A DNA stretch of 64,000 nucleotides. Source: Vibrio galatheae. Lineage in GTDB: Bacteria > Pseudomonadota > Gammaproteobacteria > Enterobacterales > Vibrionaceae. The position numbers and the translations under genes are program-made. Location of the stretch: assembly GCF_000967545.1 (NCBI RefSeq), contig NZ_JXXV01000019.1:1-64000 (forward strand), read 5' to 3'. Each line of letters begins with the position of its first letter. Position 1 is the first letter of the stretch. Below the pieces are notes generated by a model. It ran no database searches, was not told the DNA's origin, and saw nothing but the letters and a program-made list of their open reading frames with translations. This document shows, one piece after another, positions 56,485 to 64,000 of this stretch.

Positions 56485-57447
56485 ATGATTAAAAAGATCG
56501 GTGTCTTAACAAGTGGCGGTGACGCACCAGGCATGAACGCGGCAGTACGAGGCGTGGTTCGCACAGCACTATCTGAAGGACTAGAGGTTTACGGTGTATT
56601 CGATGGTTACTTAGGCCTTTACGAGGACCGTATTGAGAAATTAGACCGCTCTAGCGTTTCTGATGTCATCAACAAAGGCGGTACTTTCCTTGGTTCAGCG
56701 CGTTTCCCTGAATTTAAAGAAGTAGAAGTACGCCAACAAGCAATCGAAAACCTGCAAAAACACGGTATCGAAGCGCTAGTGGTTGTTGGTGGTGACGGTT
56801 CTTACATGGGTGCGAAGAAGCTGACTGAAATGGGTTACCCATGTATCGGTCTTCCTGGCACGATCGATAACGACATCGCGGGTACAGATTACACCATCGG
56901 TTACCTGACTGCGCTAAACACAGTTATCGATGCTATCGACCGTCTACGTGATACCTCATCTTCACACCAACGTATTTCTATTGTTGAGATCATGGGCCGC
57001 CACTGTGGCGATCTTACCCTTATGTCAGCAATCGCGGGTGGCTGTGAGTACATCATCACGCCAGAAACCGGTCTAGATAAAGATAAGCTGATCAGCAACA
57101 TCCAAGATGGCATCGCAAAAGGTAAGAAGCATGCGATCATCGCTCTAACAGAGCTAATGATGGATGCCAACGAACTGGCGAAAGAGATCGAATCGGCAAC
57201 AGGTCGTGAGACTCGCGCAACTGTTCTTGGTCATATCCAACGTGGCGGTCGTCCAACGGCATTTGACCGTGTTCTAGCATCGCGCATGGGTAACTACGCT
57301 GTACACCTATTGATGGAAGGCCATGGTGGCCGTTGTGTGGGTATCCAGAAAGAGCAATTGGTTCACCACGACATCATTGATGCCATTGAGAACATGAAGC
57401 GTCCAGTGCGCAATGACCTGTTTAAAGTGGCTGAAGAGCTGTTCTAA
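56485..57447 (+). CDS. pfkA: 6-phosphofructokinase
   Basis: 320 aa, exactly the E. coli PfkA length. It phosphorylates fructose 6-phosphate in glycolysis. ATP-binding [12 protein letters not shown] (residues 9-20), the [11 protein letters not shown] loop (near 98-108), and the substrate motif [15 protein letters not shown] (near 124-138) are present. GAGGGTGA precedes ATG 56485; a GTG two codons earlier is less likely. Immediately after fieF with a 259-base regulatory gap. Confidence 0.97.
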   Translation: MIKKIGVLTSGGDAPGMNAAVRGVVRTALSEGLEVYGVFDGYLGLYEDRIEKLDRSSVSDVINKGGTFLGSARFPEFKEVEVRQQAIENLQKHGIEALVVVGGDGSYMGAKKLTEMGYPCIGLPGTIDNDIAGTDYTIGYLTALNTVIDAIDRLRDTSSSHQRISIVEIMGRHCGDLTLMSAIAGGCEYIITPETGLDKDKLISNIQDGIAKGKKHAIIALTELMMDANELAKEIESATGRETRATVLGHIQRGGRPTAFDRVLASRMGNYAVHLLMEGHGGRCVGIQKEQLVHHDIIDAIENMKRPVRNDLFKVAEELF

Positions 57448-57470
57448 ACAAAGAACGATTGTGAATAAAG

Positions 57471-57500
57471 AAGCCAGTTGGGTAACCAACTGGCTTTTTG
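57471..57500 (+). terminator. Terminator of pfkA
   Basis: AAGCCAGTTGG - GTAA - CCAACTGGCTTTTT, a strong stem after the pfkA stop. Confidence 0.85.
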
Positions 57501-57521
57501 TTTTTTGGTAAGTACCGCTCT

Positions 57522-58052
57522 CTAAATCGCGGGATTGTCTTCTGCGGTTCTCATTTCTCTTGCGCTGTGATGAGCGCGTCTACGTGTTTGGAATTTCTGA
57601 TGAACTCCACGACGAAGGGCTTTAATGCGGTTTTCTGCTTTATCGACACCGAGCAGCACCGTTAGCACTAATACAGTGAGAATGACTGATTGCTGCATAT
57701 AACCGAGGCCAATCATCATACCGATTGCCGCCAGTACCCAGATGACAGCGGCAGAAGTCACACCGTGGATTTTTCCATCGAGCGTCATCATCACACCTGC
57801 GCCAAGAAAGCCAACACCCGTAATGATTTGGCCTAATACTCGCGCTTGATCGAGTGTATTTGGTGACAAGGATACGGCCATCGACATAAACAAGTAAGTG
57901 CCAGAAATAATTAAGATTGAGGTGCGAATGCCGACAGGTTTACCCCGTGTCTGCCTTTCAACACCAATAAGAATCCCGTTAAGTGCGCAGCAAAACAGCG
58001 CGAACCAACTGAATGGTCCTAAGTCGAGAAACTGTTCGATAGTGGGTTGCAT
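57522..58052 (-). CDS. MgtC/SapB-family inner membrane protein
   Basis: 176 aa. Several hydrophobic helices (about residues 15-35, 42-58, 72-90, 104-140) with the family signatures GILIGVERQTRGKPVGIRTS near 24-43 and ITGVGFLGAGVM near 80-91. Family members are linked to magnesium homeostasis and to F-ATPase modulation in Salmonella; this protein lacks the long C-terminal domain of MgtC, so it is closer to the short SapB group. The TTG four codons upstream is discarded because GGAGGTC sits just before ATG 58052. It is transcribed downstream of epmB but separated by about 120 bases; no magnesium riboswitch was recognised. Confidence 0.85.
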   Translation of the reverse strand: MQPTIEQFLDLGPFSWFALFCCALNGILIGVERQTRGKPVGIRTSILIISGTYLFMSMAVSLSPNTLDQARVLGQIITGVGFLGAGVMMTLDGKIHGVTSAAVIWVLAAIGMMIGLGYMQQSVILTVLVLTVLLGVDKAENRIKALRRGVHQKFQTRRRAHHSAREMRTAEDNPAI

Positions 58053-58171
58053 AATGACCTCCAAAACGCGGAGTATGCATACAATCCCCTCTGCTATCGA
58101 ACAAAATATTTTTGTCTTGAAGATTAGAGAATGTTGACGGCGTATTGAATGTATAACCGCCGCTTTTATCG

Positions 58172-59194
58172 TTATTCGAGATGTAAATCGAGCGGTGTTT
58201 TACTTGCTCGGCCACCTATTTCACGCGTTAATTTAGGCACCAGATAACCAGAGACTTGCGCCATCACTCCAGCCATGATCGCTTTGGCTTCTTGATCCGA
58301 AACCAAGAAATGTGCCGCGCCTTGGACTTTATCCAATACATGCATGTAGTAGGGCAATATGCCAGCATCAAACAACGCGTTACTCAGCTCAACTTGGCGG
58401 TTAATACTGTCATTGACACCTTTGAGCATTACTCCTTGATTGAGAAGCGTTATCCCCGCCTGCTTTAGGCGCTGCATTTGCATACGTAACGGTTGATTAA
58501 TTTCCTGCGCGTGGTTGATGTGAGTAACCAAAATCGTCTGCAATCGAGTGTCACTTAATATTGTTATCAGTTCATCGGTAATCCGATCAGGGATAACCAC
58601 AGGCAATCTGGTATGAATACGTAACCGCTTGACGTGCTGGATATCGGCAATATGAGTAATCAGCCATTGCAGTTCGTCGTCTTTTGCCATCAGTGGGTCA
58701 CCGCCGGAAAGAATCACTTCATTGATTTCTGGATGTGCGGTGACATAGTCCAAACTCTTTTGCCAAACTGCTTTGGAGCCTTTATTTTCATCGTATGGAA
58801 AATGGCGGCGAAAGCAGTAGCGGCAGTTAATCGCACACCCCCCTTTGACGATCAGCAGCGCCCGGTTGCGGTATTTATGCAACAGACCGGGGATCGCATT
58901 GTTCTGCTCCTCTAGTGGGTCATAGGAGTAACCCGCGTGCACATCAAACTCTTCACTCAGCGGTAACACCTGACGCAGCAAAGGATCAAAGGGATTGCCT
59001 TTTTCCATTCTATCGACAAAACTCTGCGGTACGCGCTGTGAAAACAGCTTGCGCGCAGCAAACCCGTCTTGCCACGGCTTGGGATCAATTTCCAACATTT
59101 CCAGCAATTTTGCAGGATCAGAGATCCCATTCGCTAACTGTTTGAGCCAGTTTTGCTCAACAGATTCGACTTTTCGGGTTATTATGTGCGGCAT
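58172..59194 (-). CDS. epmB: EF-P lysine 2,3-aminomutase EpmB
   Basis: 340 aa (E. coli 342). A radical SAM enzyme that converts lysine to (R)-beta-lysine, the donor that EpmA places on EF-P. The 4Fe-4S motif CAINCRYCF gives C120, C124 and C127. The PLP-binding segment is near the C-terminus. Its start is 32 bases from the efp start in the opposite direction, so promoters overlap. The efp-epmB head-to-head pair together with epmA 39 kb away gives the complete basic modification pathway. The hydroxylase EpmC is not seen in the window. Confidence 0.95.
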   Translation of the reverse strand: MPHIITRKVESVEQNWLKQLANGISDPAKLLEMLEIDPKPWQDGFAARKLFSQRVPQSFVDRMEKGNPFDPLLRQVLPLSEEFDVHAGYSYDPLEEQNNAIPGLLHKYRNRALLIVKGGCAINCRYCFRRHFPYDENKGSKAVWQKSLDYVTAHPEINEVILSGGDPLMAKDDELQWLITHIADIQHVKRLRIHTRLPVVIPDRITDELITILSDTRLQTILVTHINHAQEINQPLRMQMQRLKQAGITLLNQGVMLKGVNDSINRQVELSNALFDAGILPYYMHVLDKVQGAAHFLVSDQEAKAIMAGVMAQVSGYLVPKLTREIGGRASKTPLDLHLE

Positions 59195-59226
59195 TGAATT
59201 TAGCTCTAAGAATGTAAGAGGAAAAA

Positions 59227-59793
59227 ATGGCTACAGTTAGCACCAATGAATTTAAAGGCGGCCTTAAGTTAATGCTTGATAACGAGCCTTGTGTAATTCT
59301 GGAAAACGAATACGTTAAACCAGGTAAAGGCCAAGCGTTCAACCGCGTTAAAATTCGTAAACTTCTTTCTGGTAAAGTGCTAGAGAAAACATTCAAGTCT
59401 GGCGACACGTGTGAAGTAGCAGACGTAATGGATATCGACCTAGATTATCTATATTCAGACGGCGAATTCTACCACTTTATGAACAACGAAACTTTCGAAC
59501 AGATCGCTGCAGATGCGAAAGCCGTTGGTGAAAGTGCTAAGTGGTTGGTAGAGAACAACACGTGTATGCTCACTCTGTGGAATGGTAACCCAATCGTTGT
59601 TACTCCACCAAACTTCGTTGAGCTTGAAGTGACAGACACAGATCCTGGCCTTAAAGGTGATACTCAGGGCACAGGTGGTAAACCTGCGACACTTGCAACA
59701 GGTGCTGTTGTGCGTGTACCTCTGTTTATCTCGATCGGCGAAGTGATTAAAGTTGATACACGTTCTGGCGAATACGTTGGCCGTGTAAAATAA
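59227..59793 (+). CDS. efp: Translation elongation factor P
   Basis: 188 aa, same as E. coli EF-P. Three OB-like domains; the modified residue is K34 in KPGKGQAF (31-38). The factor relieves ribosome stalling at polyproline. Lys at 34 rather than Arg fits the EpmAB beta-lysine pathway found here. AAGAGGAAAA precedes the ATG. A terminator follows. The neighbour is epmB in the opposite direction. Confidence 0.97.
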   Translation: MATVSTNEFKGGLKLMLDNEPCVILENEYVKPGKGQAFNRVKIRKLLSGKVLEKTFKSGDTCEVADVMDIDLDYLYSDGEFYHFMNNETFEQIAADAKAVGESAKWLVENNTCMLTLWNGNPIVVTPPNFVELEVTDTDPGLKGDTQGTGGKPATLATGAVVRVPLFISIGEVIKVDTRSGEYVGRVK

Positions 59794-59816
59794 CGCTCGC
59801 TTAGCGCAAGTTTTGC

Positions 59817-59843
59817 AAAAAGGTCACTTCGGTGGCCTTTTTT
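59817..59843 (+). terminator. Terminator of efp
   Basis: AAAAGGTCAC - TTCG - GTGGCCTTTTTT, with a UUCG tetraloop and one G-T pair. Confidence 0.85.
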
Positions 59844-59909
59844 GTTTTTCACAGCAAGGCTTGATGTGCCACAATTCTAATTCAAGTAACTGTGATTAAA
59901 CTGGTATTC

Positions 59910-60827
59910 ATGAAACAGTCTCTAAGAATTTGGCTTGACGCCGCTCGCCCTAAAACCTTGCCTTTGGCATTGGTGTCTATTCTGACGGGCAGTGTATTGG
60001 CGTATTCCACACATCAGTTTTCTTTTGTCGTCGCTGTGATGGCGTTTCTGACGGCCACGTTGTTGCAAATTCTGTCTAATCTGGCCAACGATTATGGCGA
60101 TGCAGTGAAAGGCACCGATAACGATAAGCGCTTGGGGCCCATGCGAGCGATTCAGTCGGGCGCTGTGACTCAGCAAGACATGAAACAGGCGATGATCATC
60201 AATGTAATTTTAACCGTCATTGCCGGCCTAACGCTCGTTATTTATGCATTGGAAAGCTTGCAAAGTATTCTCGCATTTATTGGCCTTGGCGTACTGGCGA
60301 TCATTGCCGCTATCGCCTATACCGTGGGCAACAAACCATACGGTTATGTGGGGCTCGGTGATATTTCGGTCTTTATCTTTTTTGGTTTACTCGGTGTTGC
60401 CGGGACGTATTTCCTTCACACTGGCATTGTTGCGCCTTCGCTAGCGTTACCCGCAATTGGGTGTGGTTTATTGGCCGTTGCCGTGCTCAATATCAACAAC
60501 ATGCGTGACATAGAGAATGATGAAGAGTGTGGTAAAAGAACTGTCGCGGTTCGTTTAGGGCAAAAACGTGCTAAACAGTATCATTTTGTTTTACTCGCCG
60601 GCGCTGTGATTGCGTTTGCTGCTTATCTGATTCATCAGCCAAGTCCAATTTGGATCAGCCTGCCATTCTTGTTGAGCCTGTTAGTGACCTTCAAGCATGG
60701 TAAGGCCGTTTGGCAAGCAGACAAGCCAGCACAAATCGCGCCGATGATGCCCGTCATCGTCAAGTGTTCAATGTTGACTAACCTATTGTTTGCTGGAGTG
60801 GTTATAGCTCAAACTCTGGTCAGTTAA
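59910..60827 (+). CDS. menA: 1,4-dihydroxy-2-naphthoate octaprenyltransferase
   Basis: 305 aa. A UbiA-family membrane enzyme (eight to nine helices) that attaches the isoprenoid side chain in menaquinone synthesis. The allylic diphosphate-binding motif is NDYGDAVKGTDN near 62-73; a second motif NNMRDIENDEECGKRT is near 195-210. ATG 59910 agrees with the family start MKQSLRIWLDAARPKTLP; the GTG upstream has no clear RBS. It makes the quinone that feeds the fumarate reductase (frdABCD) in this window. It is followed by rraA. Confidence 0.93.
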   Translation: MKQSLRIWLDAARPKTLPLALVSILTGSVLAYSTHQFSFVVAVMAFLTATLLQILSNLANDYGDAVKGTDNDKRLGPMRAIQSGAVTQQDMKQAMIINVILTVIAGLTLVIYALESLQSILAFIGLGVLAIIAAIAYTVGNKPYGYVGLGDISVFIFFGLLGVAGTYFLHTGIVAPSLALPAIGCGLLAVAVLNINNMRDIENDEECGKRTVAVRLGQKRAKQYHFVLLAGAVIAFAAYLIHQPSPIWISLPFLLSLLVTFKHGKAVWQADKPAQIAPMMPVIVKCSMLTNLLFAGVVIAQTLVS

Positions 60828-60903
60828 ATGATACATGTCATTGCAATGACTTAATGACCTTATATACTCGATGGAGATTACGAACGGTATGGGAAGGAAT
60901 ACT

Positions 60904-61425
60904 ATGGAATACAATACCTCAGCCTTGTGCGACATTTACTTGGAGCAAGTCGATGTTGTCGAGCCAATGTTCAGCAACTTTGGTGGCTGTGCATCGTTCG
61001 CTGGCCAAATCACAACAGTAAAATGTTTTGAAGATAATGGCTTGATCCGCGAGATTTTAGAGCAAGATGGTTTAGGCCGAGTTTTGCTCGTTGACGGCGG
61101 TGGTTCATTGCGCAGAGCTTTGATTGATGCAGAACTGGCGTCCTTAGCGGAAGAAAACGAATGGGAAGGTATTGTTGTCTATGGCTGCGTTCGTGAAGTC
61201 GATGAGCTTGAAGACATGAGCATTGGTATTCAAGCGCTGGCATCGATTCCTGTTGGAGCGACCTCTCAAGCCATTGGTGAGGTGGATGTGCCAGTCAATT
61301 TTGGCGGTGTTACCTTCCTTCCTGAAGATTATCTCTATGCAGACAATACTGGGGTGATCCTTTCTCAAGAACCACTCGATGTAGACTTAGAAGTTACTGA
61401 AGAAGAGATCATCATTACCGACTGA
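60904..61425 (+). CDS. rraA: Regulator of RNase E activity RraA
   Basis: 173 aa (E. coli RraA 161). It binds RNase E and the degradosome and inhibits its cleavage. The start [28 protein letters not shown] is highly conserved, with AAGGAA ahead. Motifs [15 protein letters not shown] (near 72-86) and [24 protein letters not shown] belong to the RraA/DmpG-like fold. It is 12 residues longer at the C-terminus than E. coli RraA, ending in an acidic tail. menA-rraA is the same order as in E. coli. Confidence 0.95.
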   Translation: MEYNTSALCDIYLEQVDVVEPMFSNFGGCASFAGQITTVKCFEDNGLIREILEQDGLGRVLLVDGGGSLRRALIDAELASLAEENEWEGIVVYGCVREVDELEDMSIGIQALASIPVGATSQAIGEVDVPVNFGGVTFLPEDYLYADNTGVILSQEPLDVDLEVTEEEIIITD

Positions 61426-61443
61426 TTCCATGTATCCCTTTTC

Positions 61444-61470
61444 AAACACCGACCTGTGAGTCGGTGTTTT
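61444..61470. terminator. Bidirectional terminator between rraA and the MATE gene
   Basis: AAACACCGAC - CTGTGA - GTCGGTGTTTT; perfect 10-base stem between convergent genes. Confidence 0.85.
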
Positions 61471-61473
61471 ACT

Positions 61474-62826
61474 TTATGTAGTAGGGGCGAGATGCTGATC
61501 TCTCAGCTTAAGCGCATATAAGTAACCTAGCGTGCCACCTAACACGTTACCCAGCGCGATGCCGATAAACAATCCTTCAATGTCATACCACTGCCCGCCC
61601 AGCCAAGCGCATGGCAGCGTAAACAAGAATAGGCGCATAAAACTCCATTGGAATGCTTTAAGTGGCTCATGTAAGGCGTTTAACCCAGACACCAACATCA
61701 TCATCACCCCCTGAAAACCATAGCTAAAAGGCACCACGAGCAAGTAGTGCCACAGCAGATCTTTCACTGCCTGCTCCTGAGAAAACAGAGCCGCAAGGGG
61801 AATGCTCAATGGCACCATCATGACAAAAATCCCGGCCTGAAACACCATAGAGAAACGCATACTCAAAAACAGTCCGGCGAAGCTGCGAGTTGGATTATTT
61901 GCCCCCATATTCTGCGCAATAAACGGCGTTAAAGCGGACGTCAGGGCCATTAGGACTAAGATCAGAATGGATTCGACTCGTTGCGCAGCCCCATAGGCTG
62001 CGACGGCTGCTGTGCCATGGGTTGACAATACCATCATCAAAATAGCACCTGATAATGGCGTGAGTGCATTGGATAAAGCGGCTGGCGTCCCAATCTTGAG
62101 GATCTGACGCCAATCTTCACTTAGTGTTTTGAAACAGGGCAAGGCTAATAATTTTTCACGTTTGACCAGAATGTAAAGTGATCCGATTAATGCGCCAAGC
62201 CAACTGAACGCACTGGCGATTGCCGCACCTTGAATGCCTAGTTGTGGAAAAGGGCCGTAGCCGAAAATTAGCAGTGGATCGAGTACCCCATTGATTAAGC
62301 CTGCGAGCATCATAATCTTGGCTGGTGTCTTAGTATCTCCTGTGGCGCGAATAGCCGCATTGCCTGCCATAGGAACCACAAGCAGTGGGATGGTCAGATA
62401 CCAAATATCCATATATTGATGGATCATAGGTAATAACGGTTGCTCTGCCCCGAGCAACAAAAACAGCGGCTCAATGGTAAATAGCCCAAGTGTCGAAGCG
62501 ACGGCGACCAGCAATACCGCGAGCAGCAGTCCATGGGACGAGAACTGTGCTGCGTCTTGCGCATGCCCCTGACCGAGTAAGCGGCCAATATTGGTCGATA
62601 AACCCATACCTATGCCCATAGTGATGCAGTTGACGGCAAAGGTGACAGGAAAGGTATAGCTGATCGCAGCAAGCGCTTGTGTGCCAAGCAGCGAGATAAA
62701 AAACGTATCCACCAAGTTAAACATCAAGATCGCCACCATGCCAAAGGTCATAGGGACGGTCATCTGACGGAGTACTTGGGGAATAGAGCCGGTTAAAAGG
62801 CCATGTTTATCCTGCATTCGGGACAA
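61474..62826 (-). CDS. MATE-family efflux transporter
   Basis: 450 aa with 12 hydrophobic membrane segments in two homologous halves, the MATE architecture (MATE members are typically 440-500 aa). Typical segments are FGMVAILMFNLVDTFFISLLG (near 27-48) and the second-half equivalent near 240-260. The family exports cationic drugs in exchange for Na+ or H+. It resembles the VmrA group of Vibrio transporters, but substrate cannot be predicted. Single gene. It faces rraA and lies downstream of the tpiA direction, but separated by a tpiA terminator. Confidence 0.85.
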   Translation of the reverse strand: MSRMQDKHGLLTGSIPQVLRQMTVPMTFGMVAILMFNLVDTFFISLLGTQALAAISYTFPVTFAVNCITMGIGMGLSTNIGRLLGQGHAQDAAQFSSHGLLLAVLLVAVASTLGLFTIEPLFLLLGAEQPLLPMIHQYMDIWYLTIPLLVVPMAGNAAIRATGDTKTPAKIMMLAGLINGVLDPLLIFGYGPFPQLGIQGAAIASAFSWLGALIGSLYILVKREKLLALPCFKTLSEDWRQILKIGTPAALSNALTPLSGAILMMVLSTHGTAAVAAYGAAQRVESILILVLMALTSALTPFIAQNMGANNPTRSFAGLFLSMRFSMVFQAGIFVMMVPLSIPLAALFSQEQAVKDLLWHYLLVVPFSYGFQGVMMMLVSGLNALHEPLKAFQWSFMRLFLFTLPCAWLGGQWYDIEGLFIGIALGNVLGGTLGYLYALKLRDQHLAPTT

Positions 62827-62876
62827 CTATAGTTACAGTAGAAAAACGTAGGATACTTGAATGATGTGCCAGACAC

Positions 62877-62902
62877 AAAAAAAGGCCAGCGTGTGCTGGC
62901 CT
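62877..62902 (-). terminator. Terminator of tpiA
   Basis: On the minus strand, AGGCCAGC - ACAC - GCTGGCCT is followed by seven T, 27 bases past the tpiA stop. Confidence 0.85.
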
Positions 62903-62928
62903 GTATAAAATTTCTTAGCAAAGAGAAA

Positions 62929-63699
62929 TTAAGCTTTTGCTTTAGCTGCCGCTTTAGCGATTGCTGCAAAGCTCTTAGCGTCTAGAGAAGCACCGCCTAC
63001 TAGTGCGCCATCGATGTCTGGCTGTGAGAAGTAAGCTTCAGCGTTTTCTGGCTTAACAGAGCCGCCGTATTGGATGATTACTTGCTCAGCTACGGCTTCG
63101 TCTTTCGCTGCAATTAGTGCGCGGATAGATGCGTGGATGCGCTGTGCATCTTCAGCGGTTGCCGCTTTACCAGTACCAATAGCCCAGATTGGTTCGTACG
63201 CGATGATTGCACCGTTTAGCGCTTCAACACCGTAAGCATCGATAACTGCGTTGATTTGACGTGCACATACTGCTTCAGTTTCGCCTGCTTCGTTTTGCGC
63301 TTCAGATTCACCGATACAGAACACTGGTTTTAGACCGTTCTCTTTTAGGAAGTTGAATTTCTTAGCGATAAACTCGTCAGATTCGTTGTGGTAATCACGA
63401 CGCTCTGAGTGACCTATGATGATGTGAGTAGCACCGAAATCTTTCAGCATTTCTGGAGACATATCGCCAGTGAATGCACCGTTGTTGTTTAGGTCAGTGT
63501 TTTGAGCACCTAGGATGATCTTGTTGCCGCCTTTTGCGATTAATTGCTCAGCAAGGTCGATGTAAAGTGCTGGTGGAGCAACTGCTACGTCAACACCTTC
63601 AACACCTTCAAGTTCAGCGTTAAGACCAGTAAGCAGCTCTTTCACCATTGCTTTGCTGCCGTTAAGCTTCCAGTTACCCATCACTACAGGACGACGCAT
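62929..63699 (-). CDS. tpiA: Triosephosphate isomerase
   Basis: 256 aa (E. coli 255). It interconverts DHAP and glyceraldehyde 3-phosphate. The TIM barrel shows GNWKLNG near residue 8-14 with the catalytic Lys, IIGHSERR near 93 with the catalytic His, [14 protein letters not shown] near 165 with the catalytic Glu, and [13 protein letters not shown] at the C-terminus. Start at 63699 ([14 protein letters not shown]) follows GGAGA; the frame is open eight codons upstream but the extension is not shared by the family. Divergent from the gene at the right edge. Confidence 0.97.
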   Translation of the reverse strand: MRRPVVMGNWKLNGSKAMVKELLTGLNAELEGVEGVDVAVAPPALYIDLAEQLIAKGGNKIILGAQNTDLNNNGAFTGDMSPEMLKDFGATHIIIGHSERRDYHNESDEFIAKKFNFLKENGLKPVFCIGESEAQNEAGETEAVCARQINAVIDAYGVEALNGAIIAYEPIWAIGTGKAATAEDAQRIHASIRALIAAKDEAVAEQVIIQYGGSVKPENAEAYFSQPDIDGALVGGASLDAKSFAAIAKAAAKAKA

Positions 63700-63971
63700 A
63701 GGAATATCTCCGTATTTAATCAATTAATGTAAAAATTCTTCGTAAGAATATAACAGATAAAATAGGTGAGATCATGATTAGCGTCATGTCTTATTTGGAT
63801 ATCAACCAATGGTTGGAGCTGTTATTGCTCCAATCTCACCGTAATCGACTCCTTATCAGTGATCCATTGAACAGATTGGCCGAAACTTGCTCGGAATTCA
63901 GCACAGAAATTGGTAATAGTGTTGGGCAGTTTTTAATTGTGATGAAACTCTCTTACATATTGAGGAATACT

Positions 63972-64000
63972 ATGCCGAACCTAGTAATGGAATACTCGAA
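63972..64000 (+). CDS. Start of a gene cut by the window edge, possibly 5-carboxymethyl-2-hydroxymuconate isomerase-like
   Basis: The last 29 bases encode MPNLVMEYS after TGAGGAA as ribosome-binding site. This N-terminus resembles the tautomerase-like isomerases of the homoprotocatechuate pathway (HpaF-type), whose proteins begin with Pro after the initiator Met. Nine residues give only weak support. The same frame stays open upstream to an ATG at 63774 without a stop, but the upstream part has no ribosome-binding site and no recognisable domain. Confidence 0.4.

Overview
The window is a stretch of core chromosome from a gammaproteobacterium, almost certainly a Vibrio (chromosome I). The evidence is gene content: the aphA quorum-sensing regulator, the argininosuccinate lyase/N-acetyltransferase fusion, a DUF3624-type small protein, a DamX with an N-terminal ATPase domain, and the blocks mrcA-pilMNOPQ-aroKB-damX-dam-rpe-gph-trpS and metJ/metBLF. 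Species cannot be fixed from the sequence alone. About 58 intact protein genes, one decayed gene and one gene cut by the right edge are supported. I see no tRNA or rRNA gene, prophage, transposase, integron, CRISPR array or defence island.

Layout. 0.2-9 kb: glpX, zapB, the methionine block metF-metL-metB facing metJ (MetJ boxes at both promoters), a malic enzyme and rpmE. 9.3-15.6 kb: priA, cytR, ftsN and the heat-shock protease pair hslVU with a sigma-32-like promoter. 15.6-20.4 kb: frdABCD (fumarate reductase), then epmA. 20.4-24.5 kb: a rhodanese (yibN), secB, gpsA, cysE and aphA, with a palindromic element before yibN and a perfect 10 x 7-bp tandem repeat touching the aphA stop codon. 24.9-34.3 kb: ppc, then argE diverging from argC-argB-argG, and argH fused to an acetyltransferase with its own ArgR boxes. 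34.5-36 kb is the least conserved part: a DUF3624 protein, a ridA-like pseudogene and an orphan periplasmic binding protein. 36-38 kb: a peroxiredoxin-glutaredoxin fusion diverging from oxyR around a clear OxyR site. 37.9-51.8 kb: mrcA, the type IV pilus/competence genes pilMNOPQ, aroK, aroB, damX, dam, rpe, gph, trpS. 51.9-57.4 kb: trmL, the cpxRA/cpxP envelope-stress locus with a CpxR box, fieF and pfkA. 57.5-64 kb: an MgtC-like protein, epmB diverging from efp, menA, rraA, a MATE transporter, tpiA and the start of a further gene.

How the genes connect. EF-P (efp), its lysyl-transferring enzyme (epmA) and the lysine 2,3-aminomutase (epmB) are all present, though epmA lies 40 kb away. The arg genes make a nearly complete arginine pathway in which the acetyltransferase step is fused to ArgH. 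mrcA, damX, ftsN and zapB all act in septation or wall growth.

I did not find an undescribed multi-gene system. The observations most worth checking are the heptanucleotide array after aphA, the palindromic element before yibN, the decayed ridA, the doubled ArgR control of argH, an ATPase-bearing DamX, and several well-formed operators.
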